From assembly GCF_033807575.1 (NCBI RefSeq), contig NC_084704.1:10067056-10131055 (forward strand): a DNA stretch of 64,000 nucleotides, in the 5' to 3' direction. This document shows positions 1 through 14,459 of this stretch, one piece after another. This stretch comes from Cydia pomonella. Its lineage: Eukaryota > Arthropoda > Insecta > Lepidoptera > Tortricidae. The notes under the pieces were generated by a model that did not search any database, was not told the DNA's origin, and saw only the letters and a list, made by a program, of their open reading frames with translations. Within the stretch, counting starts at the first letter, position 1; every line of letters begins with the position of its first letter. The translations under genes and the position numbers were made by a program.

Positions 1-21
1 GTACATCAGTAGAACGTTTTT

Positions 22-305
22 AGGGTTCCGTACCCAAAGGGTCAAACGGACCCTATTACTGCGACCTCGCTGTCCGTCCGTCCGTCCGTCCGTCCATCCA
101 TCTGTCACCAGGCTGTATCTCATGAACCGTGGTAGTTAGCCAGTTTAATTTTTTGCAGATTATGTATTTCTATTGCCGCTATAACAACAAATACTAAAAA
201 CAGAATAAATTAAATACTTAAGGGGGCTCCCATACAAAAAAGTATTTTTTGGATAATGGTACGGAACCCTTCGTGCGTGAGTCCGACTCGCAATTGCCCG
301 GTTTT
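22..305 (+). repeat. Lepidopteran interspersed repeat, copy 1
   Basis: The block opens with GGTTCCGTACCC and closes with GGAACCCTTCG followed by a GAGTCCGACTCGC-type end. It contains a GTCC microsatellite near 78-104. The same block recurs at 62056-62338 in the same orientation, and a related end lies inverted at 26408-27455. I recognise it as a very abundant lepidopteran repeat but cannot assign a superfamily from the sequence alone. Confidence 0.75.
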
Positions 306-3300
306 ATTATAAATGGAAGAACTAATTTAATTAGCAGTCTGAGGTATGATTCAGTAACTTAGTTATACTTAGTAACTACCTGAAGCACCCATAATTATTC
401 TTATTGACTTGAATTTAAAGCTTAGTTTAGTCTAGCTTGGTGTACCGAGCGATGTTTGCAATTTAAAACGTAATAGGTTTATCTATTTAATTGTGTACGA
501 CATAAATATTAATCGTCGATCGTCCACCGTCGAGAAACTCTGCGGGGTACCGACGGGATTATTTATGTGTACAATACACATGAGGAAGCCTGACTAACTA
601 ACTGATTTAAATACTGTGAAGTAGGAGGTTTCTTGTTAATAAAGTAAATGATCATTGGTCTTCGGCGAGGGAAACTGCTTTGATGTTTTATTTACGAGAT
701 AGGGCTCCATTGGCAACTCGCACAATTATTTGTGCGCTTACGTGCTTCGTCACAAGTACTGCATATAAACTATGATTCTACTTATCTATTTTAAGCACGA
801 CGACTGGGTATCATTTTTACAGTTCACTAATAAATATCCATAGATTGTAGGTATAATTTTAATTTGCATTTACGAGATTTCAATAAGGTTCAGGCAACAC
901 TGTATTAAAGTTCTTACTGGTTACTTTGTGACTAGAACCGCGGCTGACCTCCTGCCAAGCCGGGCTAGCTCCCAGAATGCCTCAATTGTATTTAGAAAAG
1001 AAAGTGTCATAACTTAGCGCCGCACCGTGCCACCGGTGCACGTTGATGCATTTTATAACCCTCCTTTCTGTGCGGCGGACATTCGAATTCACGTTGCTTT
1101 TGGAAAATCCAGTGATATACTGATAAGCACACTGCACACGACTTCAACCAGCGTCTGCAGGCAGGTTAGACACCAGCGTATAATAATTTCTAACGCCTTT
1201 TGTCTCCTAACACAAGTGTTAAGTGTATTTTTGGATGTAATCGACAGGATTGGCTTAAATTTAATTGCTTCATTTTTTTTAAGTTAATTTTCGCAAATAT
1301 TATGGTACATTTTAAGCTTGTGTTAGGTTCGCCAAACTTACGTTTAACGGCGAAATGAGGCACTCATTTTCAACGTTAGTACCTTAATCTAAATTACATG
1401 ATTAACTTATAATTACTAAGGTTAATACATAATTATATCATATTAACACAATATACGTTGTTGTAGTATATTTATATGAAGCCAAGAGAAATCTTATGTA
1501 CCTGATTAGCTCGTTGGTTGTACAGAGGGTTTACTTACACGATATACACCGCTTGTTTATTGAATGTGAATTTTTGAATTAACTTGTACTTACACTATCA
1601 ATATATAGCTAAATAGTTTTTTTTTGATATTATAAATTATGACATTTATAATACAGGTTTATATAGATTACGTACAACACGATTTATTATTAGTATTTTA
1701 CACATGTTATAGATTTCCTACTACTTGTTTATATCAATTGTAGGCATTATCCATACAATTCGCGTCTCATGCACCGTTTCAAACGCATGCACTTTCCAAC
1801 GGTTAAATAATAAAGACCTATAGGGAATTGCTGAACGCATACGATAACGTCTTGTCAATATTAATATCCTATTCGTCAGTTTGATCACGTTTCAATAGCG
1901 CTTTTTATAAGAACTAACGGCTTCTTATAGGATGATAGTATGTAGGTCCACCTAGAATATTTGGGTCGATATTCGGGGACCCTTTCACTTATTGTTCGGT
2001 GTACTCGTTTCCGATATACCTAAGGCTTATTAGTAGGGCAAGGGATTACGTGTGCTTGAAGCATTTGATAATATGAATATGACAACCCAATAATGGGATT
2101 ATGTAAGTATGTATATACTAACTACTAAATCGGAGATGTAGTATACATACCCGCAATTGCAGTGGATCTGCTATACCGCGTAGCGCGCGCTCGCAGAAAT
2201 TTCTCGCGTTAAAAAATATGGCTTCCATCACATTATACTCGTATGCAATGCTTGTGGATAAAATAGTAAGTAAGTATATTATTGTATCGATATACATACA
2301 TCTATAACTCTTTGTATATAATAGGTATTACATACACCTAAAGGAAATGGGTCAATTTGCAAGGAATAGGCCCATTGTGTGTTTTTAAGGGAACACTAAA
2401 TCTAACTTGAATATTTTTGTCCTGACATTGACATTACACATTCCATTCCATGAATGATTTGTAAACCAGTGCCACACGTGGGTGCGTTAACCCGTGCCCA
2501 TTGGTAGGCTATTGTTACCACCCTTGTCTCTATTATCGACTGTCCCCAGTTTCGTAATCGTATGTTGACAGATTTATTTTTGTTTAACCATGGAATTTCG
2601 TGGACAAAGAGATGGCTTTTAAGTGCATTGCGCGCTTAATGGTTTTCTATTGAATTTTAGAATAATGCATTTGAGGTTAATTATAGCTGGTCGTCTTTCG
2701 ACTTTCACATACCTTTCTTTTGGTACTATTAAAATGACATAAATAGTAGTATATAAAAAAGCAAATTGTAGTTCTCGAATATTTACTAAAACTACTACAA
2801 CTTGGTAGGTGAGTACTATAACTAGGTATTACACTTTAACTTAGGAGCAAAACTGTCCCAATAGTAGCATATTAGTAGAATGTGGAGAAGTTGATGTCGA
2901 TCAAGGGGAGGGGCACATGATTAATACATAACAGTACTCCTTGAAATTTTCTACAAATCCGCCTAACATATGATGTACTTGGCATTTACGGTTATTTTGT
3001 AATTTCGAATCGAAAAGTAGAAAAAAACACATTTTTATTTTATTCAATATTTTTATTTCCTCCTATGAAAACTCCAAATAGGGAACTTACAGTCAAATTA
3101 TTAGAAGATTTATCAATGTGTAGTCGAAGTCCCAATAGAACAAACTTTTAAATTTAAATTAACTGTCAGAATCAGAACCCATGATTTTAACAGAACTCTT
3201 CCCTAATAAAATATATTATTAACCTTCCCACGTGTCATTGACCCGCGAATGTCATGTCATATTTAGTAAGTTACCCATTTGCCTACGGGAGCTCTGACAG

Positions 3301-6300
3301 AAGTAATTTTAGCCGCTGCCATCTGCCGCCCGTTTTCCTGCCGTTCACGGGTTACTTGTACGCATGTGCACCATACACCCGATACACGGTTATTCCTGAA
3401 ACTGCGGTAGTTAATTTCCTGTTCGATTCGATACATAATATAACTATCATGCAGGCATAGTTACATTATTCGTAGTACGACTATGTACGGTACGGTGCAA
3501 AACTGCTACTTTACATAAAAATGTTATGCGATGTGTGTCAATTTATTTAATAATAATAAGCTACCGAACAACATAAGAGAACTGCCTCATAGCAAATTTA
3601 AAAGAGCACTGACTTTATTCCATTAACGTCGTAAACGGTTTTGACTGTATTCATATACATACTTAGTTAATCAACCATCTAGTTATATTCATTGATGTGA
3701 TTTTTGCTTGAGATATATTTTATATTTTCTTATTTGTTGTTGATATTTAATTTGTACAAAACTAGTTATAAAACACAAAAAATTGCATGCTGCATAGTCA
3801 GTTAAGAAAGATGCGGCTTAAAAATGTATATTTTACAGAAACAATTTGTGTTACAACCTTTTTAAATGCAAATAAATGATTATGATATGATTATGATTAA
3901 AAGTGTGATACCATCCTTGATGAAGTTATATGTCCACTGTACCTTTATTGGATACCTACTTTATTTCCGTATCGTAATTATGACTGCACAATCCCTTCCT
4001 GTTTGTTGATTACTGCATTCTTATCTATACTGTAAGCTAGGGCTCAGTTTTAGTTTTATCTATTTTATCGGTGTTATTGCACATTTATGCAAATATTTAC
4101 AGATCTTAATTACCGCTAGCAAATCCAATAGCAGTTATTTATTTTATTTGCAGATTTCAAAGGTATCTTGTACGCTCTGAAATATCCGTGCATCGAATGC
4201 CTATATAATAGCTAAGATAACATAAAATTAGTCTTAAAAAGAATTAGGTCCTATTGTATACGGTAAACGATAAATTACATCGATTGAGTTAATTACATTC
4301 CCGATTACAAAAATTACGTTCAATTACACTTTACGACGCTGTCTATAAGTACTCCACGCGAGTTAACATGGTAGGCGCGTACGCACAGGCGCCTCCTGAC
4401 ATCGATACATAAATTCGATCCCACGATTCGATTCCATCGCTGTAATTACTAGCAACGTCGTGTACTTAATACAGGAACTTCCGTCGATTATCCATACGGC
4501 CCCACTCAGTATTATGGGAATTGATTTTATTGAGAAATGGCTCGCCATGGCAATTTTGTAATGCGCTTTACTTGTTGCTTGGTTAACTTCGGGGTGTTTA
4601 CGATTCTTCTTCGATACTGCCATAGACAACCATGTATTAAAATAATATTATTGGGGGTAGGAAGGTATTGACGTTATTTCGAATGCTTTTTCCGATTGAT
4701 TAGACTCCGTTGACTATGTTTTCATCATTAATAAGGAGGGTCTTTCAGGCACTCTGCACTCGGTGACACTACAAAAGTACCTATCCTAATTTTACCTTTA
4801 TAGATTACCTTATTTAAGTGTCCATTGTTAGTTTAAATAAGAAAGAAGTAGATTCACTAATGCATGAAATTAATATAATTATCATTGACCAGACAGGTAG
4901 GTTAGTACCTACATTAGTACCTACATCAATAAATATTTAGTAAAAATAGAAAATCAACAACTTCATTTGAACTATATTGGTAGTCGTTTTTAATGTTTCT
5001 TCAAATGCTATTCCGTCTCTCATTGGTTATTTATACGTCAGTTCACTGGCTCAGATTGGTATCAAATCGTTGTTAGATTAATCTGCAACGCAACGTGTAA
5101 AGACGCGCTATAGTCATCTTTGATTTGTGATAACATTGGTCAGGTCTGTAACCGCAGCCATTTGTAGGTACTGTCACGAGTAATTAGTGGTGTACTGGTT
5201 CGGGACTGATACACCAAATATTTTTTTCATGTTCTGCAAAAAGCAAACAATCGGCCACTCTCGTCCGAAACCTCAAAAATTACGTAACATTTTCGAACTT
5301 TGCTTTTGTAAATTGTCTTAAGTTTTAAAACGCCGTAATCAAAGAAGACACGTGGTGCAGTTGATTCTATACCAGTTACAATATATGGTAATATTTGGTT
5401 TTTCGGCACTTCAGCGTCAGCCATAGGTTTTATTCGTTAAATTACTTAATCTCTAACTGGGAACTGCTAGTAATTGGTAATACCTACTGTTTTTGCAACT
5501 ACATCTACTACCCTTAATGCTCTTTAAATGGCCTTAAATATTTGTGGCATTAATTATGTCTAACACTAACAACCTGTTATTTCCTTATCTACATTGATAA
5601 AAATAAATTGGTTACTGAATTTGAAAATAGCTGTTTTTTATATTAACTACCTACTGAATTCGAAACCTATTACTTTATTAAATAATTAAATAGCGATAGA
5701 ACGAGACGAGTACGTTACGTAATAGTCTCGACAAATGCTCAATTAAGGGTACTAGTTACATTTGAACGCAACTTCGCAATCTCACTCATCTGCTGCTGCC
5801 GTCTCTACGTGGAATCCTATTACTCTACCCGTTCCGATTGCACGCTCTCCAACGAAGATAAATAAGCCCGGAATCATGAAAGGACTAGTACATAACCGCC
5901 GATGCAATCCACTGACAACAAACGTGACGTTTGAAGCTAGATATCGCAATGAAACTGGGAAACACACGAAGCGGTTCTAATAAGAAAGGTGCAATTTCGC
6001 CAGATATCCAAAGAGAAATCACAATAACTAGAAGTGCATCCCTGTGGACTTCTAAATACCGATTCTCTTACGTACAGGAGTTTATTCATTAAATCGAACC
6101 ATGTAATGTTTTGCTGTTGCAAGGTTATTTTATTATTTGCCTATTAATTTCTCATAAATTATTTCTATGTTCAGATTAAAATATTAAACGGTACCAACGC
6201 ACATGTCATGGGATAGTACATTAAATTATAGTTTTCAAATTACGAGTACACTATAATTTTAGAAAACCTACGTAGGCACTGTGCGTAGAAGTGAAGAACT

Positions 6301-6922
6301 AATAATAAGTAATAACCAGATGACGTGTAGTTGCTGACTTTAATTTCCATATTCGTTTCGCTCGCTGACTTTGCTGAAGTGGCGAGCGATGTTCGAAATG
6401 CAACAATACCTACACATTGCCTTGGAAATTTTAAATAATAGCCACCGCTGTGCTTTATTCTGCACAATGCACAATGAAAGCTGTGATGTCGCTAAAAGTT
6501 GTCTTGCGATGTCTCTGCGACTATCGTGATCGGTCGTCGGTTAGCTCTGTTTATTGGCAATCACGTTCTACCATTAGTTGGCCATCTAATAAAGATATAA
6601 ATTACGAAAAGTTAATTAAAACGCTTATCTACAGCGACACACCCGCGATCTGGCTCGCGCGCTTATTTAGAAAATTGAATGATCTATCGGGGAAAGGCTA
6701 GTAAGGAATCAGTTAGTAAGACATCACTGATATGACTTTGATGGATGCTATGACGGTGACTATCGATTCGTTATTAAATACATGACGTGAACCTACTCTT
6801 GGTTTTTTTTAGCAAACTCACCCAAACATGAAATTGTTCAGGTAATTTTTAAACTTTCTCTAACGAGTCACGATTAAAAATCGTGTCTATAGATTTATAG
6901 AGCCTGAACAACGAAACTTGTA
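306..6922. other. AT-rich non-coding stretch, no exon seen
   Basis: Open frames here are short, start at non-ATG codons or lack splice context, and none resembles a known protein. It may be a large 5' intron of Jupiter or the flank upstream of it. I see no clear transposon end or RNA gene. Confidence 0.5.
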
Positions 6923-7043
6923 GGTATCGTCTTTTACAGTACATATGGTGCTACTTTCCCGCACACGTGCGGGAATGAGCACTTTCCGTGCATATGTCGA
7001 AACTTCAAAGTGCCATATGTACTGTAAAACGTTGTACGATACA
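6923..7043. mobile_element. Palindromic MITE
   Basis: The two arms are inverted copies carrying TTTTACAGTACATATGG on the left and its complement on the right. A second small palindrome, CCCGCACACGTGCGGG, lies in the interior. There is no coding capacity, so it is a short foldback MITE of unassigned superfamily. Confidence 0.65.
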
Positions 7044-10000
7044 TGTGCGAATAGGTAATTCGCTACTCGTTACGAATTTCCTATTTTTTGCACTTTTATC
7101 GTAAATAACAATTTCCGTAAGTTAAAGACACTAGGTCATAAAAATTTGTTATGAATTGTATCATATGAAACCTCTCTCGAATTAGTGTTTACCAAAATGT
7201 ACAGCTTCCAAATGATCTGTTTATATCATATGGACTTTTATACAGTTTTTATGATCAAACCTAAATTAATAAGAATGTGCTAAAGTGTATTAGACACTCC
7301 GTGACTCTAAGCTGACTGTGGTTGGCATGTGTACATGAAGACGACTACGCAAGTAACCTGACATTTGGGTGATAGCCGTAACGTAATAATGGCCCCACAC
7401 ACGCTGCCCCGTGAGAATCGCGATCGCGACCGCCGCGCGCGCATCACGCCGCCGCCAACCGTGTCCACGCCGCGCCAGCGCATAACGGAAGAGCGTGACA
7501 GTTATTGTGCTAATGCACTTCCGTATCTGTTAAATCTGGATGGGTGGACAGCATTTCTACGCAATAAGTCCAACAAATACGTATCCGTCAAGACTTGCAG
7601 CTCGTTAGAAAATTTATTGTTACCTGATTGAACCCTACACACCATACACGAATGTGCCTTCGCTGTTAACATATTATTGCAGATTTTTCCCATGAATCTT
7701 CAAGGGAGCATCATTGCTTACTTTTAATAAACACTGCATAGAAGAATATTTACAATCACCCATCGCAGATGAGGTGAAAGGGGCAAGGAGTTTGCACAAT
7801 CCGCTGATTAATGCAGTCAAGACGGCGTGAGTTCGCAATGCAACGTCACTGAAGAGTCCTAGTACATTGGTTTTGCAACAGTGCACAGCACTACACAACA
7901 CAAGCTTAGAGTTGTTTGACGGTTTAGAGCGTAGAGCGCAGTTCTGTAATGTAAATCGTGGCGAAGTTTGTTTCTGATTTTGGGCCTATTCGACTATGGT
8001 GTATGGTAGCCATGTCTAATCTAAACAATGTTTTACTCTACTATTCCGAAATACCTACGTAAGAGATGGTAACAGGTTACAACACTAGCCCCTTTTTACG
8101 CACTACCGTTTAAAATTTGTGAAACACAATTACGTATTAAAATTTGGATGGTTTTGTGGAGCTCGAGTGTCAAAAATTTTTTTTTTTCGTATTTTGTAAT
8201 TTATTTAGCTTTTTAATTATATAAGCGGAACTAACAATGAACCTTTATAAATAACATGAGACTAAGGAGGAAACTATGTTTTTGTTTCTGAGTATTGTAT
8301 ACAGAATTGAGCGCTCTGATGATATAGAATGTTACGGACAGCAGTGCGTTTGAGTGATAGGCGCCGAGCGCGGACAGCGATCATTAGCGAGTGAGCAGCA
8401 GCCGATAGATTTATGATGAAGACTTTGACCGATACCGAATGCCCGTGTAAACTGCACATAAATGTTTAATTGGAGTTATGCAATAAGTAAAATTAGGGTT
8501 TGATTGACATTAGCTATAAAGAAACCTTCATAAAGTTTGTTAAATACTTATTTTTGACGCAACACGTTAACGCTTACAATTAAATTAAATTTACACCTTT
8601 AGGAAAACTGGAAGGAAAATTTTATTGTCATTGTTCCTAAAAACCCCTGCCTCATTAAACGCTGACTTGCAGCCGGTTTAATTGTTAAAATGCTAATTGA
8701 TGTAAAACATACGTAGTAACTAAACTTAATAAGTAATCTGATACGAACGCAACATAAATCCAGCTTTGCTTGCGTGTATCGATTACCAGCACCAGCAGCG
8801 CTACGTTTACAATGTCGGCACGCGGCATTCGCATTCTCAGCATATTTCCCATCCTGTATGAAATAGAAACGAACAAGTAATAGAGTTTGAAAATTCCAGA
8901 GAACTTCAGATTAAATACAGATCCATTTATTATTTTCAATCGACCCGATAATTTTGTTAATTGCTATTTCTCGAACGTGATCTGGCTTCACGGACTATGA
9001 AATAAATATTGATTTCATGGAATATAATGATGTTGCTTTATTTCTCTTGAAAACGATACTACTTCTTTGCCTTACCTTAACTTTAACCAACTTACTATTG
9101 TAGATATTACGACAACAACAATATGTTATGGGTTCAACATTGTCATCATGATCCATAATTAATTTTATACTTATTGAAACTTCTATAATAATCTAATTGT
9201 AGGTGCTATAAAAGGTTTTTGGAATGACTGCAGCAGAAAGATATTAAGTTGTCCCAAGAGGTACTATTTATAAACCAATTTATACATTTCACTTAATTGT
9301 CCTCATGCGCATAATAAACAAAGTAATTTTTAAATATTGACTCAACTAATATGCTGCCCGACTGCAATAAGCAGATTCTAATGTCTCCCACATATGTTGT
9401 GAGAACTCTGTCCCATAGTACGTTACCGTTAAGTATATATATATTATACCTTCGAACATAGGTTTCTTTAACTGTCTTACATTTTATACCAATTTAAAAT
9501 TAATTAGGTACACGTTTAAATATATATTGATTGGATTATATATTGTATTGAAAAAGTGTAAGGGCTGTTGGGCGCTAGCTTTTAAAACCTGTGCACGTTC
9601 TTTCTCGCGAAAACAGCGTGTGAGATGTCCATGCAATAATATGTTCGCGTATTAGAATATTCATAAGAGCACGTAGAGCTTCACAAGTTCGAGATATTTC
9701 GAACAAGTGTAAGGCCTAATTCGATTTGCCATTGTGGGCCCGTCAAATGATGTGAAAGTAACCTTGAGGTCCGTGGGTTAGCTGCCAACATTTGAGTTTT
9801 TTCTTCCGTTTTTTTGTCAGTTGATGAATCGGCGTTTTGTTGGGATTAGCGGTGATGTAGAAAGTTTCGAAATACTTAGTCGTTGACATGCTGAAGTTCA
9901 AAATTAAGTTACGGTTTTTGTGATCCCAGGTATGAAAAATAAAATATTGCACAAGCCAGTTTATCATATAATTATTTTTTCTTTTAAGTACATGTAAATA

Positions 10001-11026
10001 ATAGACAAACAGGACATATGAACAAATAAACTGCAGATATCCGGTTTCGTCATATTTTTATGGACTTTCCTAAACGCATTTAGACACGGTCTTGTTTTGT
10101 GTAGACAGACGATCTACCTACTTATTGCGTCTTGTTTGTGTTCATCATATTACAGTTTTTGAAACAGTCCAATACCTACCTACTGTGTAACTTATATTAC
10201 AATTTCCTATCTTTTATTAAAAAAATTAAAACATCTAATAAACCAAAATAATTATATCAAAATCTTCTACATGGACGATCCCGGTTTTGGCATACCTACA
10301 CTCTTAGTTAACTCGTATTTTTACCTATTTCTTATAACATGACTTTCATGAACAGGATTGCAGTATAACGACGGGAGTATGCTCACGCGCAGCGGTCGTG
10401 AGCATTTTCCGAAATAGACGTAGGCGCGGTGCTATAAGCATCTAATTTTATAGTGACGACACGTCCGCCGAGACTGCTGCTACTGCATTACGTATTAACT
10501 GTTTACACCTTCTGGAATATGTCTCGCTTAAGTAGGAAGTGTCTGAGATTAGTAGGCATAACTAATACGTCGTAGCTATATCAAGCTGAAAGGTTGTAAT
10601 TATGGACATGTATAGTTTACCTTACGTGTCTGTGTGTATTTACTTATTCTGGAGAAATTCCTTCTTTTTAATTAAATGATTAAAATTGAAGATAAAAAGA
10701 TATTCAACACAGTATTTTACAAGAACATGTTTTGTTTAACATCTTGTACTCGTAGCGTCCGTAAAAGTGATAAATGTTCTCGGCATATGGTATATAATAG
10801 CAACTTAACAAATGGATTGCCTTATAAAGTTCTTCATTGCTTTATTTTGGACAAATAGCGCAAGACCTTCGTGACTACATTTTCGGCAAAAATGTTTTTC
10901 GTGACTTCGCTTACGTCATGTGTGGAAGTGGGAACAACTGATGTGACGTGTGTGAAATCGAATTGCTACAAACATATCTGAAGGACTGAAACTAATTATT
11001 AGCAAATATGTATTTTTAGTAACTGA
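7044..11026. other. Non-coding stretch with one GC-rich island
   Basis: The stretch is mostly AT-rich without supported exons. Bases 7390-7485 form an isolated GC- and CpG-rich island that stands out from its surroundings and could be a promoter, an untranslated first exon or a regulatory element. I see no protein similarity in it. Confidence 0.4.
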
Positions 11027-11212
11027 GCCCCTAGAGTAAATTTATTCGATTTCTAAACGTGACGTACGCGTTTGCGTTAAGTCTCATTTAGTATGGGATT
11101 TAGACACAGCGCGCCAAGCCGAACGTTTTAGAAACTCAAAATCCCATACAAAATGAGACTTAACGCAAACGCGTACGTCAGGTTACGCCATCGAATAAAT
11201 TTACACTAGGGG
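11027..11212. mobile_element. Palindromic MITE with arms of about 70 bp
   Basis: The left arm starts CCCCTAG and runs through TAAATTTATTCGAT and GTACGCGTTTGCGTTAAG; the right arm is its near-perfect inverse, ending CTAGGGG. The loop is about 40 bp and there is no ORF. Confidence 0.75.
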
Positions 11213-11322
11213 TACTGATGTATTACTTATAGGTATTTGTATCATTAGTTCCCTACACAAAACAGATGAACTGTGCAGTCCACGTGTCTCTGTTTTAGCA
11301 AAACCAGTATATTCCTACAAAT

Positions 11323-11460
11323 ATGTGACCGCGGCCGTTATAACGTCCCACTTTGTCGCTTGCCATAAGGACACATTGATAGGTTATTCGTATAAAGATA
11401 CAAACAAATCTCGTCCTTCGCAAGCGGCAAAGTGGGACGTTTTGCCGGCCACGATCACAT
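11323..11460. mobile_element. Small inverted-repeat MITE
   Basis: TGTGACCGCGGCC at the left and GGCCACGATCACA at the right are inverted, as are the inner segments CGTCCCACTTTG and CAAAGTGGGACG. It appears inserted in or beside another interspersed repeat whose body follows on the right. Confidence 0.6.
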
Positions 11461-11632
11461 ATTATTATGCGAATGTAACCCTGTCTGTTATCTTTCACGC
11501 TTAAACTACTGAACCGATTAAGATGAAATTTGTTACGGAGATAGATTGAGGTCCGGGGAAGGACAGGATAGTTTTTATTAATCATCGCCATCATTTCACG
11601 CAAACTAAGTCGCGGGCAGATGCTATAGTATA
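11461..11632. repeat. Interspersed repeat body next to the MITE
   Basis: The segment holds a string (around ACCGATTAAGATGAAATTT and GGACAGGATAG, ending near CGCGGGCAGA) that I recognise as common in lepidopteran genomes. No second copy in this window confirms it. Confidence 0.4.
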
Positions 11633-14459
11633 ATATAATAAAATACGTATTATTGCTTTAAACAAAGTTTTTTAAGCTTTGATTAATAACTAAACAAATT
11701 TCGTAACATTTTACTGCTAACCCCAGTGGGTTTAAATAAGTCGTGAGCACTCGTTTTCATTCAAGCCTAAAATACTGTACCCGTGTTCATTTTTTGCAAT
11801 TATTCACCGCTGAATAAGTGAATTCGTCTGATTTTGTTTTTTAGTTTTCTATTCGGGACACTTTCTATAACAAGCATAATACATTATATAATGACAAAAA
11901 GTGTTACAGTATCGTTTGAACGAAATGAAAGCAAAAGTCTGACGGAAAATTGTTGTTAAAATGTGAACGTTTTTTGTCTCGTTTTGTCAATTTGTCATTG
12001 TACCTGAATAAGTATGTCTTTAACGATAGCGAATTATGTAATTTTTTGCGTTTTGCGGCTTTGGAATGAGATAATAATTTTAGACCTAATTAATATAATA
12101 AAGTAAGCAAAATGTAAAAAATAAAACTTTGAACAGTTAGGGTAGTTCATATTTAAATTACTTAAGGCCGTTAAACGCTAAGCCTTATCGCAATGATAGG
12201 CAAGTCCTCCTATGATCGTATCGAAGCACTTATGGTGCATCATTGGAAGAAAGCAGGATTCTTGTTTCAATAATGACGATGCATTGAGATATAAATATAA
12301 ATAAATAAATAAATATATATACAGTTTAATACGGAAGAAGATAAATGTTTGCTATGATTGAAATGAATATTGTCATGTAATTTGCATTACTGAAGTCACT
12401 TAAAGCGAATTTTTTAACGTACGGGAGGGTCGGGAGGTTCAACTGTGAGTGTGATATGGGGTACAAATATGAGACTGTAAAATTTGCTAGGCCGAAATAT
12501 CGACTAAACGCCAGTCGCCAAGTACTCCGTACCTGCCTCGGCAATCACCAGCAAATTTCGTGAAAAATCACGAACCCCCTTCCTTATTTATGATAAATAA
12601 TAGCTAATATTGATATGCTATCGTACCTATAATCTAGGTACATAACCGAAACTTTATGCATACTAATACTTTTTGTCACAGACTAAAGCAAGAACAGATA
12701 TGGATACGATACGGAAGCTAATACGGCGGGTTACTTAGAACCTAAAAAAAGTATATCGTTGCATAATATATCACAAAAATGTTAGTTTTCTTTTCGTATT
12801 TAGTACTGTTATAAAATTTTCGTCTTAATAATGTGTAAGCATAATTTTCGAGTTTATTTATACTAGTAATTTCCTGCCCTGAAGAACATCTTCGTGTCCT
12901 TATCGATTTTCAAAATGTCACAAACCGAAGCAATTTTTACGCTACCCGTTAGTTTGTTTATCTATCTAATTTTAATAAAATCATAATTTTAAATAAACGT
13001 CTAGAAGATAGATAGAATACTCTTTATTGGTACACCTCAGTAAAAAGATACAATAAAAACATTGCCGTTCTAGTTTACCTGAAACTGCATAGGGTATTTG
13101 GAAACAATTCGTAGGGGAAATGGAAACACTGAAGATTTCAGTCTAGTATCACTTTTCACTCACTTAGTATCACTTATCAGAGACAATCTAGTACCACTTT
13201 TCAAGTTTCTTTTTTTACCTCACAGCATACATACCAATTTGCACAGTAAAAAATATTACACTTCTAATTAGTATGGATTCTTAATAATTCCTATAATCAT
13301 TAAGAATGCAAGGGGTAATTGGCAATTTTTTAGTTCCTAATTACCCCAAGTAATTAACAGCAATCAAAATGAACATCACTCATGATTGTATTTTTGGTTT
13401 TGGACTTGAAACCACATGGGGTTTGAAAGCAGATATCAAATACAAGATAATAACAAAATTTGGAGTCTTATACTCCATGCTTACATCTATCATGACGTAT
13501 GAAAAAAATTATAACTTAAGTTGAAATTATTTTATTCGATTAATTGTGACCACTGTGTGTAACTTCATAATCTTACAGTCACTTAGGCACATGAAGGTCT
13601 CTCTGTGTTTGTGTTAAACATACTCGAGAGTTTATTGTGTAATTAGAAGTACTATATATCTCCCTGTTTCTAACTACCCGCCGTTCCCAATTCCACCACT
13701 CTACCCTAAACGAGTCATTTTATGTAAAATGTCCAGACGAAAATGCCGTTTCTATTGCTTATGTAGGTATTTATGTTTATTTGGATGTCATTAGTCAGAT
13801 TGTCATCATTAGAGTCTTAACTACATTTGTAACATGTCTTTATGTTAGGCTGCTGCGGCAGCTGTTTCAAGCGTTACATTGTCACACATCTTTCTAATAA
13901 AATGACAATAATCTATAAGTATATTAATGTAGGAAACAAAAACAAAAGTACAACATACATCATAACTTAAGTATGACCTGCTCTAAAAATATTAAATATA
14001 TAATTTTCTAAATTTTCTCCAGTTTTTGAGGTTAAAATAATACGCGGTAGATAGACATCATTGATCTTTGGTATCATGATTTTATACTCGTAGATGTATA
14101 GATACTTTATTTCTTTTATTCAGCATTATTTTTTGAGCAGTAAAATAGATTTTTGCAATTGATTTAGTTAAGAAGAGAGAGTAAATTAAAGGTTTCAAGG
14201 CGAGTCAAAAGTAATTAAAACTAATAACTAACTCTTAAGTGATTAATCCATCACGGTTACTAGAACGATGTTGACTTAGAAGGAGCTTATAAAGTTAAGT
14301 TATAGATGGTACAAAGTAGTTCATCGGAATGGGGTATAGAAAGTAGGCACCATGTCGTCATAACCAGGTATTAGGACACAGATATTTAACAAAGCTAGCT
14401 CATTTGACACTACGTTTACTTAGTTCATGTTACCGCAGGCTAGTTGAAGTCAAACAGAC
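11633..14459. other. Non-coding AT-rich stretch
   Basis: No supported exon. A short AT microsatellite lies near 12286-12320, and a segment near 13010-13075 (GAATACTCTTTATTGG) resembles the 3' tail of a LINE in minus orientation. Nothing else is recognisable. Confidence 0.4.
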
